Shown: positions 1 through 8,004 of the stretch, piece after piece
How positions within the stretch are numbered: the first letter of the stretch is position 1
How the letters are laid out: each line of letters begins with the position of its first letter
Assembly: GCA_012838585.1 (NCBI GenBank)
Contig: DUPB01000001.1
Location: forward strand, 1 to 35,065
Length of the DNA stretch: 35,065 nt
From: Bacteroidales bacterium
GTDB lineage: Bacteria > Bacteroidota > Bacteroidia > Bacteroidales > Dysgonomonadaceae
Direction of reading: 5' to 3'
Position numbers and translations under genes: made by a program
The notes under the pieces: generated by a model
Seen by the model: the letters and a program-made list of their open reading frames with translations, nothing else
Database searches by the model: none
Told to the model about the DNA's origin: nothing

Positions 1-862
1 AATACTGCAACGGGATGGTGTGCATACCGTGCTCGTGCATGTTTTCTTGCGTGAGAACGATGGTCATCTCCTTCGCGCGGTCGTTGCGGAAGTTAAAGAA
101 GATCACCACATCGTTCTCTTCGATGGTAGCCACGGGATTGCCATCGGTATCCACGTGAACGATCGGCTTGATGAATTCATCGGTAACGCCATCGTCGTAG
201 GAGTCTTGCATTGCCTGAACCATATCGGTTACAGGAGTTCCCACACCGCTGACCAACAGGTCGTACGCCTCTTTTATACGCTCCCAGCGCTTGTCGCGGT
301 CCATCGCGTAGTAACGGCCGACGATGGAAGCGATTTTTCCCGTTGTTTTATCCAAGTGGTTTTGAAGTTGTTCGATAAAGCCTTTCCCGCTTTTTGGGTC
401 GGTGTCACGTCCGTCCATAAAGGCATGAACGTAGGTCTCTTCAACGCCGTACTCTTTCGCGATATCAATCAGCTTGAACAGATGTTCCAACGAGCTGTGT
501 ACGCCACCGTCGGAAACCAGCCCGAGCAGGTGGATTTTTTTCTTATGATCACGTGCATATGAATAGGCTTTAATGATTTTGGGATTGTCAAGGATGCTGT
601 TATCGCGACAAGCACGGTTTATTTTCACCAAATCCTGGTAAACCACCCGTCCCGCGCCGATATTCAAGTGTCCGACTTCGGAGTTACCCATTTGACCATC
701 AGGCAAACCCACGTTCTCGCCGGATGCCAGCAAGTACGCGTTCGGGTAAGTAGACAAGAGCTCATCCCAGTATGGGGTAGGAGTGTTGTAGATTAAATCT
801 GCCTCGGATTGGTCGCCAATGCCCCAACCGTCCAAAATCATCAGTAATGCTTTTTTCCTCAT
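1..862 (-). CDS. gpmI: 2,3-bisphosphoglycerate-independent phosphoglycerate mutase, 3' part missing
   Basis: Interconverts 3- and 2-phosphoglycerate in cytosolic glycolysis and gluconeogenesis; a Mn-dependent member of the alkaline-phosphatase superfamily. The frame is open from 862 to the window edge (about 287 residues of the usual 500 or so). It starts with [14 protein letters not shown], in which Asp11 is the expected metal ligand, and carries [17 protein letters not shown], whose Ser61 is the phosphoserine nucleophile. SDGGVHS and [11 protein letters not shown], also hallmarks of the family, follow. An in-frame ATG at 889 would add nine residues (MENKKRYIK). I prefer 862 because a possible -7 box (TAAATTTG, 900-907 on the minus strand) would leave almost no leader ahead of 889. 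The gene is cut by the window, not visibly broken. Confidence 0.95.
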   Translation of the reverse strand, partial: MRKKALLMILDGWGIGDQSEADLIYNTPTPYWDELLSTYPNAYLLASGENVGLPDGQMGNSEVGHLNIGAGRVVYQDLVKINRACRDNSILDNPKIIKAYSYARDHKKKIHLLGLVSDGGVHSSLEHLFKLIDIAKEYGVEETYVHAFMDGRDTDPKSGKGFIEQLQNHLDKTTGKIASIVGRYYAMDRDKRWERIKEAYDLLVSGVGTPVTDMVQAMQDSYDDGVTDEFIKPIVHVDTDGNPVATIEENDVVIFFNFRNDRAKEMTIVLTQENMHEHGMHTIPLQY

Positions 863-899
863 TTTTATATAGCGTTTTTTGTTTTCCATTATTGGAGTG

Positions 900-907
900 C
901 AAATTTA
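900..907 (-). promoter_or_regulatory. possible -7 box for gpmI
   Basis: On the minus strand this reads TAAATTTG, a full match to the Bacteroides -7 consensus TAnnTTTG. I see no good TTTG -33 element 19-21 bp upstream, where the end of the GH26-like gene lies. It is therefore half a promoter at best. Confidence 0.3.
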
Positions 908-932
908 CCCATTTTTCGCCACTTATCCTTGA

Positions 933-1934
933 TTATTTTTTCAATAATTGCATCCAGCTTTTGTAGGCCGCAGATGCTTCAGGGTTATACCCGGTAAACA
1001 GGTCGGAGCGGATATAGGCATCCGCTTCATGGAAATAGCACTCCATGGCAACCCATTTCCTGTTCTCTTTTAGCCAGGAATATACAAAGTTGATATACGC
1101 GGGATTATCTCCACCGCTATTATTATTGGCAGTGGCTACTCCCCATTCAGGCAGGCAGAACTTTTTGTTACGCGATTTCGCGAACTCCAACCACCAGTCC
1201 CAACCATATTTCCTTTCGCAGTGGTAGGCGATGTTTTCCTCCGTCGTGTAGGGAGGCCACCAATCGTAAGCGTCAACGCCGATTAAATCCACGTACGCAT
1301 CGCCGGGATAAAAGTCCGTGGCATCTTCCGTTCCTGTCTGACCGGGACCGATGTTGGGATTAAATATAAAACGAAATGTGGATGACCCTTTCTTCAGCGA
1401 AGTAACGGCATGCCGGTACGCTGCAATCCATCGCGCCGCGTTGTGGGGAGTGGCTTTGTAATACCAGTCGTTCAGGTTCATTTCCCACCCCACCCGGATA
1501 TACGCGGTGGGGTACTTGGCTGCCACCATTCTCCCGAACTTTTCCCATTCGGCATTATAACTGCCCTTGGAGGCCTCTTCTAAATTTCCGTCTCGCGGGT
1601 ATAGAGGCATACCGATATTGAGCGTTCCTTGAAAGCCGGCGGGAATCCTCTTGTCATCCATGAACCAGCTGCTTAACAGGCTTGTCCATGATTCACGACT
1701 TGGAAAAACCGATATGACGTCCACTTCTGCACCTCTGGCTTTTTCCCATTTTGTTACCTCTTCGGCCCTATGCATGGGGAAGACTCCTGAGTCGAATATC
1801 AAACTACCTATAGGAAGGATCTCCTCTTTAAGTGCTTCTCCTTTCTCCTTATTGCCCACATGCTTTCGTGCAGAACAGGGCAAATGAAAAAGCATTAGAA
1901 AGGCTACGAGAAAAATATTTGTCAGTTTTTTCAT
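933..1934 (-). CDS. secreted GH26-like glycoside hydrolase
   Basis: Probable exported beta-glycanase of clan GH-A, best matched to family GH26 (mannanases and related enzymes). The 333-residue protein starts with a signal peptide (MKKLTNIFLVAF, then a hydrophobic run ending near Cys20-Ser-Ala22). HLPC is a weak lipobox, so signal peptidase I cleavage is as likely as lipidation. The strand motif RVGWEMN places the probable acid/base at Glu151, and LPEWG places the probable nucleophile at Glu263. The tryptophan/tyrosine-rich stretch at about 220-250 (DAYDWWPPYT) suits a sugar-binding cleft. The size fits a single catalytic domain with no carbohydrate-binding module. There are no sus genes beside it. 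It lies 54 bp after the VOC gene on the same strand and may be read through from it. The substrate cannot be read from sequence. Confidence 0.7.
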   Translation of the reverse strand: MKKLTNIFLVAFLMLFHLPCSARKHVGNKEKGEALKEEILPIGSLIFDSGVFPMHRAEEVTKWEKARGAEVDVISVFPSRESWTSLLSSWFMDDKRIPAGFQGTLNIGMPLYPRDGNLEEASKGSYNAEWEKFGRMVAAKYPTAYIRVGWEMNLNDWYYKATPHNAARWIAAYRHAVTSLKKGSSTFRFIFNPNIGPGQTGTEDATDFYPGDAYVDLIGVDAYDWWPPYTTEENIAYHCERKYGWDWWLEFAKSRNKKFCLPEWGVATANNNSGGDNPAYINFVYSWLKENRKWVAMECYFHEADAYIRSDLFTGYNPEASAAYKSWMQLLKK

Positions 1935-1988
1935 AATTTATTGTTTATTAGCCGATATCATTAGGTTTGTTGGCCGAGGTTGCTAGCG

Positions 1989-3098
1989 CTACTTGTTGAG
2001 CAGATCCTCCGACTTCACCCGCATCAAGCTAATCGCCTTGAGCATCCACTTGGGCAAGGGTTTCTCGGGGTGCCTGTTTTTGAGGTTGAGGCTCAGCCCC
2101 AGCTTCTTGGCGATAGGAACCTTGTGGGTCTCCACGAACTCTATTAGCGTGCCGTCGGGATCCTCGATATAGGCAAACTGGCCGGCGGCATCGCCCATGT
2201 CGAACGAGTCGCCCTCTTTGAACCGTTGGCTGCTATCGACAGTGAAGGGGTGGCCTTTCTCCGCGCAGAATTTCCCCAGTGCCTCCATGTTGCGAATATC
2301 GAAACAGACCTGGATGAAGCCCGGGTCGCCCCAGAAGCGTCCTTCGTACAGTTTCTTAGGGGTTCGATCCAGTGCCTGTACCAGTTCGATGGAGGAGGAG
2401 CCGAAGAGTTGGCTGAAGCTCCCTTTCCTCGGTTGCGAATGGGTAAGCAGTCGCCGGCGGTAGGCACGCGTTCCCGCGGGGAGGGCCTTGAAGTCGGCGA
2501 AGATACCGGTCTCATCGGCCACGATGGTGTCGTAGCCCAGGATATCGCGGTAAACGGTCATTGCCCGGTCGATTTCGGTGACACCTATGGTAGCACCCGC
2601 AACGCCGGCGGTCAGCTTTTTCTCATCCTTGAAGATATAATCGTCCTGAACTACTTGAAACAGGTTGCCGTATGGATCCTTCATGTAGAAGGTGGAGTGC
2701 CCGTCGATGCCTTGATTCACCTCTCCAATGAGGTTAGCCTTGGGGTTTTTCGAGAACTGCTCGTAGGCGGCCATCACGTCGCGGCTTTTGATCTTGCAGA
2801 CCAACACCCCCAGGTCGCCCATGTTCAACTCGAAGCCGATGGGCTGGGGCTTACGTTCAGCGTATTGCCACACCTCGAAGCCGCCGCCGCCCTGCATGTT
2901 CACGGTGATGCAGGCGTGACGCCGCTGCGGCTTGCCCCCGGTGTAGGGGAGCATCAGTTCCGCCGTCTTGTCGTCCTCCAGGATGCGGATGTCCATGTTG
3001 AACAGGTCGATGTAGTAGCTCCACGCCTCGTAGAGGTTTTCCACGCCAATACCTACTTGTTGAATTCCCGAAATAATAAATCCCTTATCGCTACTCAT
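1989..3098 (-). CDS. double VOC-domain (glyoxalase/dioxygenase fold) protein of the sulfonolipid cassette
   Basis: A 369-residue protein with two vicinal-oxygen-chelate regions at about residues 8-150 and 160-325, the layout of extradiol dioxygenases and hydroxyphenylpyruvate dioxygenase. Typical strand ends are visible: GIQQVGIGV, DPYGNLFQVV, PGFIQVCFDI and DPDGTLIEFVE. The usual first metal-ligand histidine is Gln or Ala at these places, while Glu remains in SIELVQ and LIEFVE, so any metal site is not canonical. A basic tail of about 40 residues (ending KWMLKAISLMRVKSEDLLNK) could lie on the membrane. I chose the ATG at 3098 because homology to VOC proteins begins just after it. An upstream in-frame ATG at 3194 would add 32 low-complexity polar residues. 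The gene follows the reductase gene in the same direction. The reaction is unknown. Confidence 0.8.
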   Translation of the reverse strand: MSSDKGFIISGIQQVGIGVENLYEAWSYYIDLFNMDIRILEDDKTAELMLPYTGGKPQRRHACITVNMQGGGGFEVWQYAERKPQPIGFELNMGDLGVLVCKIKSRDVMAAYEQFSKNPKANLIGEVNQGIDGHSTFYMKDPYGNLFQVVQDDYIFKDEKKLTAGVAGATIGVTEIDRAMTVYRDILGYDTIVADETGIFADFKALPAGTRAYRRRLLTHSQPRKGSFSQLFGSSSIELVQALDRTPKKLYEGRFWGDPGFIQVCFDIRNMEALGKFCAEKGHPFTVDSSQRFKEGDSFDMGDAAGQFAYIEDPDGTLIEFVETHKVPIAKKLGLSLNLKNRHPEKPLPKWMLKAISLMRVKSEDLLNK

Positions 3099-3198
3099 GG
3101 TTGCTTGTTTGTTTATTCGTTGATTGACTTGGTCGTTTTTCGTTGGGCGTGGATTGGTTGTTGATTTGCATTTTGCCTTTTCCGTGAAAGGCATTCAA

Positions 3199-3990
3199 TC
3201 ACGTCGCCTTGATTTTTCTCACTATTTTCCTTGCCACTCCCGGCAGGAACCGCTTGATGTACACCATCAGCAGCTCTTTACCGCCTACCAGCACCTCCGG
3301 CTTTTGGCGGTGGATGGCCTGCACGATTTTTCGTGCTGCCTTTTCAGATGAGATGCCACCGGCCTGTCCCTCGTCCATCCGGCCATGCTTTTGTCCATCG
3401 CCTTTCAGCGAGTTGTAGGAGATGTGGGTCTTTACCCGGCCGGGGCAAACCATTACCACCCGGATGTTCTGGTCGTAATATTCAGCGTGAACGGTTTCAA
3501 AAAAGCCGTACAACGCGAACTTTGACGATGCGTAGGCCGAGCGCAGCGGGAAGCCAAACCTACCCGAGATACTGGTGGTGACCGCTACCGTGCCGCCCCC
3601 GTTGGCGATCATCGCGGGCAGGAGCCGCTTCGCGATCTTTACCGGGGCGAAGAAGTTGACGTCCATGATCTTCTTGTCCACGCTGTACGAGGTATCCAGG
3701 GCGCGGGCACGCTGGCTGATGCCGGCGTTGAGGAACACGATGTCGATGCTTCCAAAGAGAGCGATCGCTTGGTTGGTCAACCCGTCGATGCCCGTTAAGT
3801 CGGAGAGGTCATAGGGTAACACCTCGCACCGGGCCCCCAGCCGGGTGCATGCTTCTTGCACCTCTATCAGCCGCTCCACGCGGGTTGCGGTGAGGATGAG
3901 GTTGGCCTTCTCCTTGGCCCACAGGTAAGCACACGCCTCGCCAATGCCTGATGACGCCCCCGTGATCCATATCGTTTTACCGTTCTTCAT
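3199..3990 (-). CDS. capC: short-chain dehydrogenase/reductase, probable 3-ketocapnine (dehydrocapnine) reductase
   Basis: Classical SDR of 263 residues: nucleotide-binding TGASSGIG at 10-17, NAGIS at 88-92, the serine region at about 140, and the catalytic Tyr153/Lys157 in YASSK. The C-terminus (VYIKRFLPGVARKIVRKIKAT) is amphipathic and very basic, as in SDRs that act on membrane lipids such as 3-ketosphinganine reductases. Its ATG overlaps the stop of the upstream PLP-enzyme gene by 4 bp, a sign of coupled translation. From this context, and from the characterised capnine route, I infer that it reduces the 3-keto group of the condensed cysteate-acyl product with NAD(P)H. The family assignment is sure; the substrate is inferred. 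The cap name follows published usage as I recall it. Confidence 0.8.
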   Translation of the reverse strand: MKNGKTIWITGASSGIGEACAYLWAKEKANLILTATRVERLIEVQEACTRLGARCEVLPYDLSDLTGIDGLTNQAIALFGSIDIVFLNAGISQRARALDTSYSVDKKIMDVNFFAPVKIAKRLLPAMIANGGGTVAVTTSISGRFGFPLRSAYASSKFALYGFFETVHAEYYDQNIRVVMVCPGRVKTHISYNSLKGDGQKHGRMDEGQAGGISSEKAARKIVQAIHRQKPEVLVGGKELLMVYIKRFLPGVARKIVRKIKAT

Positions 3991-5321
3991 TCATCTTCCT
4001 CCAGCACTTCCTTCCAGAGCTGTTCGCGGAAGTCGTCGATGACGTGCGGTGAACATTCTTCTACTTTTTTCACTTTACGCGTGGTGTAGATCATCTGCTC
4101 CAAGAAGTAGGGTGCGCGGTTGGCTCCCTCACCGATATTCACGAGCACCGTCTCCCCATCTTTAATCAGGTTTTTCCTAAGGGCGATAAAGAAGCCGGCC
4201 ATACAGACCGCCGAGGCGGGGCCCGGAATCACCTTCTTCTCGTAGGCCATCAGCTTGCCGACGGGTAGGAGTTTCTCCTCCCGCATCCTCAGGAAGCTGC
4301 CACCCGACTCTTTCACCAGCTTCGCCACGATGGGGTAGGTACCCGGGTTGCCGGTAGCCAGGGTGGGAACCTCGGTCTGGGGGTTGTCGATGATGGGGTA
4401 GTTCTTCTCGAACCCCTCGGGGAACCCGGCCGCTTCCGCCGCCTCCCACGCTTGAACCATGGGATCGCACTTGTCGGTCTGTACCAGCAGGAAGCGGGGG
4501 TTCTTCAACTCGGGGTAGATGGGCTTGATCTCACGAATCCCCTTATCGACGGCGATGGGACCCGTACCGCCGCTCACCGCCTGAATATAGACATCGGGTA
4601 TCCGGTCTATCTGGCGGAGCCACTCGAAGACCATCGTCTTTTTGGCTTCCACCCGTATCGGGTCGATGTTACCTGCCGAAATAGGTATGTTGTGGGCGGC
4701 GGCGTATCCCGCGGCGATCTCCTTTGCCTTGGCGTAGTCGCCCATCACCCGGAAGACCTGCTGCCCGTAGGAGCTGATGGTGGCTTCAGAGGCTTTGAGG
4801 GCGTCTTCCGGCATGAAGACGGAACAGTTGACACCGGCCATGGAGAGGTACATGGCGTAAGCTGTCGCCGAGTTACCGGTGGAGGCGATGCAGTACTGAT
4901 CGATGCCGATCTCCTTGAAGAGGCTGGCAGCCAACGAGGCGGCGATGTCCTTGAAGGTCCCGGTGCCCCCGTTCAGGTCGTTTCGATAGACGTGCACCTG
5001 AATGTTTAGCCCGTGCTCCCTCTTCGCGAACTCTTCCAGGAAGGTCCACCTTTCCAAGGGGATGGCTCCTTCCCCCTTGCTCACGATGTGACGCCTGCGC
5101 AACAGCGGCAGGAAGGGGAAGTAGTGCCAGAAACTGTTGGGCGTGCGCTTGATGATGCGGGGCAACCGTTGATACCTACGGTTATACGAAACTTCGGAGT
5201 GTTTGCTCCCGCACTTGGGGCATTGCTGCCCCTGATCGAACCAGGTCCAGAAATTGGGGGTTTCCGTCCTGCATTGGGTACAGGTTAAGGTGTACTTGTT
5301 TTGAATTTTTACTCGAAGCAT
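3987..5321 (-). CDS. capA: threonine-synthase-like PLP enzyme, probable cysteate synthase
   Basis: Fold-type II PLP enzyme of 444 residues. It opens with a zinc-ribbon-like segment (Cys14, Cys17, Cys34, Cys37). The PLP lysine is Lys124 in GGTGTFKD, followed by STGNSA (147-152) and the glycine loop SGGTGP (250-255) that would hold the cofactor phosphate. True threonine synthases share this fold, but methanogen cysteate synthase, which makes L-cysteate from O-phosphoserine and sulfite, evolved from the same family, and a homologue supplies cysteate for capnine. The gene sits between an alpha-oxoamine synthase (76 bp upstream) and an SDR (4-bp overlap), which favours cysteate synthase over housekeeping threonine synthesis. 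There are no thrA or thrB genes nearby. Phosphoserine as the substrate here is inference. Confidence 0.8.
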   Translation of the reverse strand: MLRVKIQNKYTLTCTQCRTETPNFWTWFDQGQQCPKCGSKHSEVSYNRRYQRLPRIIKRTPNSFWHYFPFLPLLRRRHIVSKGEGAIPLERWTFLEEFAKREHGLNIQVHVYRNDLNGGTGTFKDIAASLAASLFKEIGIDQYCIASTGNSATAYAMYLSMAGVNCSVFMPEDALKASEATISSYGQQVFRVMGDYAKAKEIAAGYAAAHNIPISAGNIDPIRVEAKKTMVFEWLRQIDRIPDVYIQAVSGGTGPIAVDKGIREIKPIYPELKNPRFLLVQTDKCDPMVQAWEAAEAAGFPEGFEKNYPIIDNPQTEVPTLATGNPGTYPIVAKLVKESGGSFLRMREEKLLPVGKLMAYEKKVIPGPASAVCMAGFFIALRKNLIKDGETVLVNIGEGANRAPYFLEQMIYTTRKVKKVEECSPHVIDDFREQLWKEVLEEDE

Positions 5322-5397
5322 GGTGTTAGGTTTTAAAATTGATAGGCGCGAGTTGAGTTAGTCATTCGTGCTTTTGATGCTTTTTGGGGGTGACAAA

Positions 5398-6660
5398 TCA
5401 CGAGACCGCCATCGACTGCACCTCGTCTGCTTTATACTTTCCGGCATCCAGGTTTGCCTTGATCTTCTTGAATACTTCAATGGTCTCCTCCACCTCCCTC
5501 TTGGTGTGTGACGCGGTGGGTATCAGCCGGAGCATGATCACATCCCTGGGAACCACCGGGTAGACCACGATGGAGCAGAACACGTGGTGGTTCTCGCGTA
5601 GGTCGATCACCACGTTGGTGCCTTCCGCCACGGTGCCGCTCAGGTAGACCGGCGTGACAGGCGATTGGGTGTTGCCGATGTTAAACCCTTCGGCGACCAG
5701 TCCCTCTTGCAGCACCTTGGCCACCTTCCAGAGGTTCTCTCTGTGCTGGGGTTGCGTTTGGAGCATCTCCAGCCGCTTGAGTGCGCCCACGACCATCGGC
5801 ATGGGTAGGGATTTCGCGAAGATTTGCGACCGCATGTTGTACTTGAGCGAGTCCACGATCGCTTTATCAGACGCGACGAACGCCCCGATACCGGCCATTG
5901 ACTTAGCAAAGGTCGCGAAGTAGATGTCCACCTCGTCCATCACCCCGAAATGCTCGCTGACACCCGCCCCGGTTGCTCCCATGGTGCCAAAGCCGTGGGC
6001 GTCATCGATCATCAGCCTGAAATCGTACTTCTCCCTCAGTTTGAGAATCCCCGGGAGGTCGCCCAAGTCGCCCGACATGCCAAATACCCCTTCGGTGATG
6101 AGCAGGATGCCGCCGTTGTTCTCTTTGGCTTGGCGGGTGGCGAAGCCCAGCATCCTGTCGCACCGCTCCATGTCGTTATGCGGGTAGACGTAGCTTTTGC
6201 CTCCCTTGGCCTTGTGGAGGAAGATACCGTCCATGATGCAGGCATGTGACTCGGAATCGTACACGATTACATCGTTCCGTGTGGCCAGGGAGTCGATGAT
6301 GGAGACCATGCCCTGGTAGCCGTAGTTGAGGAGGTAGGCCGACTCTTTCTTCTCGAACCGGGCGAGCTTCTCTTCAAGTTCCCGGTGCAGTTTGGTTTGG
6401 CCCGACATCATCCGGGCACCCATGGGGTAGGCCATACCCCAATCGGCCGCGGCCTTGGCGTCTGCCTCACGTACCTCCGGGTGGTTGGCCAGTCCCAGGT
6501 AATTATTTAAACTCCAGGTGATTACTTCCCTGCCGAGGAATTTCATCCTAGGGGCGATCTCCCCCTCCAACTCAGGGAACATGAAGTACCCCTCCGCCTT
6601 CTTGCGATACTGCTCAAGCGGACCTTCGGCACTTTTTAGCCGATCAAAAATGTCTGTCAT
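5398..6660 (-). CDS. capB: alpha-oxoamine synthase, probable cysteate fatty-acyltransferase
   Basis: Fold-type I PLP enzyme of 420 residues from the family of serine palmitoyltransferase, KBL and BioF. His139 (DSESHACIMDG) should stack on the cofactor, Asp220 and His222 lie in IDDAHGFG, and the internal-aldimine lysine is Lys253 in ATFAKSMAGIGAF. The family condenses an amino acid with an acyl thioester and releases CO2. The expected reaction here is cysteate plus acyl-CoA or acyl-ACP giving 3-ketocapnine. As I recall them, Bacteroides serine palmitoyltransferases have a different N-terminus and lack a threonine-synthase-like neighbour, so I favour the sulfonolipid enzyme over sphingolipid synthesis. 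It is the first gene of the cassette, behind a possible promoter. The family is certain; the amino-acid substrate is inferred from neighbours. Confidence 0.82.
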   Translation of the reverse strand: MTDIFDRLKSAEGPLEQYRKKAEGYFMFPELEGEIAPRMKFLGREVITWSLNNYLGLANHPEVREADAKAAADWGMAYPMGARMMSGQTKLHRELEEKLARFEKKESAYLLNYGYQGMVSIIDSLATRNDVIVYDSESHACIMDGIFLHKAKGGKSYVYPHNDMERCDRMLGFATRQAKENNGGILLITEGVFGMSGDLGDLPGILKLREKYDFRLMIDDAHGFGTMGATGAGVSEHFGVMDEVDIYFATFAKSMAGIGAFVASDKAIVDSLKYNMRSQIFAKSLPMPMVVGALKRLEMLQTQPQHRENLWKVAKVLQEGLVAEGFNIGNTQSPVTPVYLSGTVAEGTNVVIDLRENHHVFCSIVVYPVVPRDVIMLRLIPTASHTKREVEETIEVFKKIKANLDAGKYKADEVQSMAVS

Positions 6661-6705
6661 ACTGATTCTTATATGATGTAAATGATTTCCTCAATGATTA
6701 CCTTG

Positions 6706-6713
6706 CAAAAATA
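6706..6713 (-). promoter_or_regulatory. possible -7 box for the sulfonolipid cassette
   Basis: On the minus strand this reads TATTTTTG, matching TAnnTTTG, about 45 bp ahead of the capB start codon. Nineteen bases further upstream lies a T-run (TTTT) that could be a weak -33 element. The site is placed sensibly between the DUF4834 gene and capB. Confidence 0.4.
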
Positions 6714-6758
6714 ACCAAAAAAGGCTGATAATAAAATTTTTATCTTCTCCTGGAGAAT

Positions 6759-7022
6759 TTACTTCTCCTTGATCTCCACGAATTCGGCATCCTCCACCTC
6801 GGTCGATTCAAAGTTTTTCTTTTGATAGCCGATAATCCTGTCTTGTTGTGTTTCAGGCTGTTTGGGTGGTTCCCGACGGGGTTGTTTATCGCGGGGAGTC
6901 CCGTAGCGGCGGGTGTTCTGTTTGTAGCGTATACCAAACAGTAGCCTCCCTATCGACCTTAAAATAAGATAGGTAACGAGAAAAAACAGGAAAAACTTAA
7001 TGATGACCCCCATAAATGGCAA
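6759..7022 (-). CDS. DUF4834-type small membrane protein
   Basis: An 87-residue protein with one N-terminal membrane segment (about residues 5-24, GVIIKFFLFFLVTYLILRSI) and then a polar, Arg/Pro/Gln-rich cytoplasmic tail ending in an acidic stretch (EVEDAEFVEIKEK). This matches the DUF4834 family of Bacteroidota in length and shape; its function is not known. A second Met at residue 4 could be the real start. It lies between pssA and capB on the same strand, with 187 bp to the former and 98 bp to the latter. The imperfect palindrome TTCTCC-A-GGAGAA just after its stop is too small to call a terminator. Confidence 0.75.
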   Translation of the reverse strand: MPFMGVIIKFFLFFLVTYLILRSIGRLLFGIRYKQNTRRYGTPRDKQPRREPPKQPETQQDRIIGYQKKNFESTEVEDAEFVEIKEK

Positions 7023-7166
7023 CTAGTTTGTTTAGAAGGTAAAGATACAACCTTCCCGTTAGCTTCTCTAACCGGTTTGTATTATTTAACGATTTCGCGG
7101 CTGGAGGTAGACAGTGGGGAAGGATTGGAATGCGGTGTTGCAGTGCAGTGCGTGGGGGCAATGTTG

Positions 7167-7233
7167 GCCGTTAGGGTGCGGTATTACTGTTTGGCGTTGG
7201 GGTGCGGCATTACTGTATGGCGTTGGGGTGCGG
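7167..7233. repeat. 26-bp tandem repeat spanning the pssA stop codon
   Basis: Two full 26-bp units (7167-7192 and 7193-7218) and a 15-bp partial third (7219-7233). Unit core on the plus strand: GGCGTTGGGGTGCGG followed by (C/T)ATTACTGT. The pssA stop codon (7210-7212) is inside the second unit, so the last codons and the stop of pssA are copied once more downstream. The units differ at a few bases. Confidence 0.85.
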
Positions 7234-7998
7234 AATAAGCGAGAGTAGGATGTAGGCGAGTACCCCCATGGCGATGCCGACGAATCCCCACAGGGCGACG
7301 AAGGCGATAACCAGCACCGCGAGCAGCAGTTGTCGTTCGTTACCTTTTACCGCGAACCGATCCATCTTCAGGGAAAACATGGGCAACTCGGTGACCATCA
7401 GGGGGGTGAGCAGGATAAGGAATCCGAGGGTGATGTACAGCAGCGCTTGCCCCCCAATCGGTAGCAGGGTGTGGATACCTTGGCAATAGCCGACCCAGAA
7501 CAGGCCGTTGGCCGGCGTGGGCAGACCCAGGAACGAGCGGGTTTGCCGCTTGTCGATATTGAATTTGGCGAGTCGGTAGGCCGAGAAAAGCGGGATCAAG
7601 AATGCCAGGTAAGGGATAATGGTCAGAAGGGGTGTGGGGAGCAGTGTACTTTCAAGTAGTTGAGGGTTACCCTGGAGCAGTGAGTCACCTGGTAACAGCG
7701 TGCCATCCGTGGATAGCGCTCCACCGGGGCGCAAAAGACCATCCCTTAAGAAGACGAAAAGTGCCGAAGCGGGTGCTACCCCAAAACTTACCACGTCGGC
7801 CAGGGAGTCCAGCTCCTTGCCCAGGGGCGAGTAGGCGTTCAGGAGCCTGGCTACCATGCCATCCAGGAAGTCGAACAGGGCAGAGACCAGCACGGCGATG
7901 GCCATACCGGTAAAGCGACCTTGGAAAGCCAGCGTGATCGCGATGCAGCCCGACAGGAGGTTGAGGAGCGTGAGCAGGTTAGGTATATGTTTGCGCAT
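7210..7998 (-). CDS. pssA: CDP-diacylglycerol-serine O-phosphatidyltransferase
   Basis: Makes phosphatidylserine from CDP-diacylglycerol and L-serine at the inner membrane, the first step to phosphatidylethanolamine. The CDP-alcohol phosphatidyltransferase signature DGx2ARx8Gx3Dx3D is complete: Asp46, Gly47, Ala50, Arg51, Gly60, Asp64 and Asp68. The rest is a row of hydrophobic helices typical of this family. At about residues 88-125 there is a Gly/Leu-rich hydrophilic loop (with GGALSTDGTLLPGDSLLQG) that I do not expect in most family members and that makes the protein somewhat long at 262 residues. It follows psd by 6 bp and is surely co-transcribed with it. Its 3' end lies in a tandem repeat. 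Confidence 0.93.
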   Translation of the reverse strand: MRKHIPNLLTLLNLLSGCIAITLAFQGRFTGMAIAVLVSALFDFLDGMVARLLNAYSPLGKELDSLADVVSFGVAPASALFVFLRDGLLRPGGALSTDGTLLPGDSLLQGNPQLLESTLLPTPLLTIIPYLAFLIPLFSAYRLAKFNIDKRQTRSFLGLPTPANGLFWVGYCQGIHTLLPIGGQALLYITLGFLILLTPLMVTELPMFSLKMDRFAVKGNERQLLLAVLVIAFVALWGFVGIAMGVLAYILLSLIPHPNAIQ

Positions 7999-8004
7999 AC
8001 TGGT

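Noticed and set aside
2226-3164. Long plus-strand open frame of about 312 codons
   Set aside because: It lies antisense to the VOC gene in G+C-rich DNA; its translation has no family features, while the minus-strand reading is clearly a two-domain VOC protein.
3098-3194. Longer N-terminus for the VOC protein
   Set aside because: The 32 extra residues are polar and low in complexity, and the VOC fold starts right after the ATG at 3098.
3987-5321. Housekeeping threonine synthase
   Set aside because: The fold is shared, but the neighbours are lipid genes and no thrA/thrB is present; cysteate synthase fits better.
5398-6660. Glycine C-acetyltransferase (kbl) or BioF
   Set aside because: Same family and motifs, but there is no tdh or bio gene nearby, while a cysteate-synthase-like gene and an SDR follow. 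Not excluded by sequence alone.
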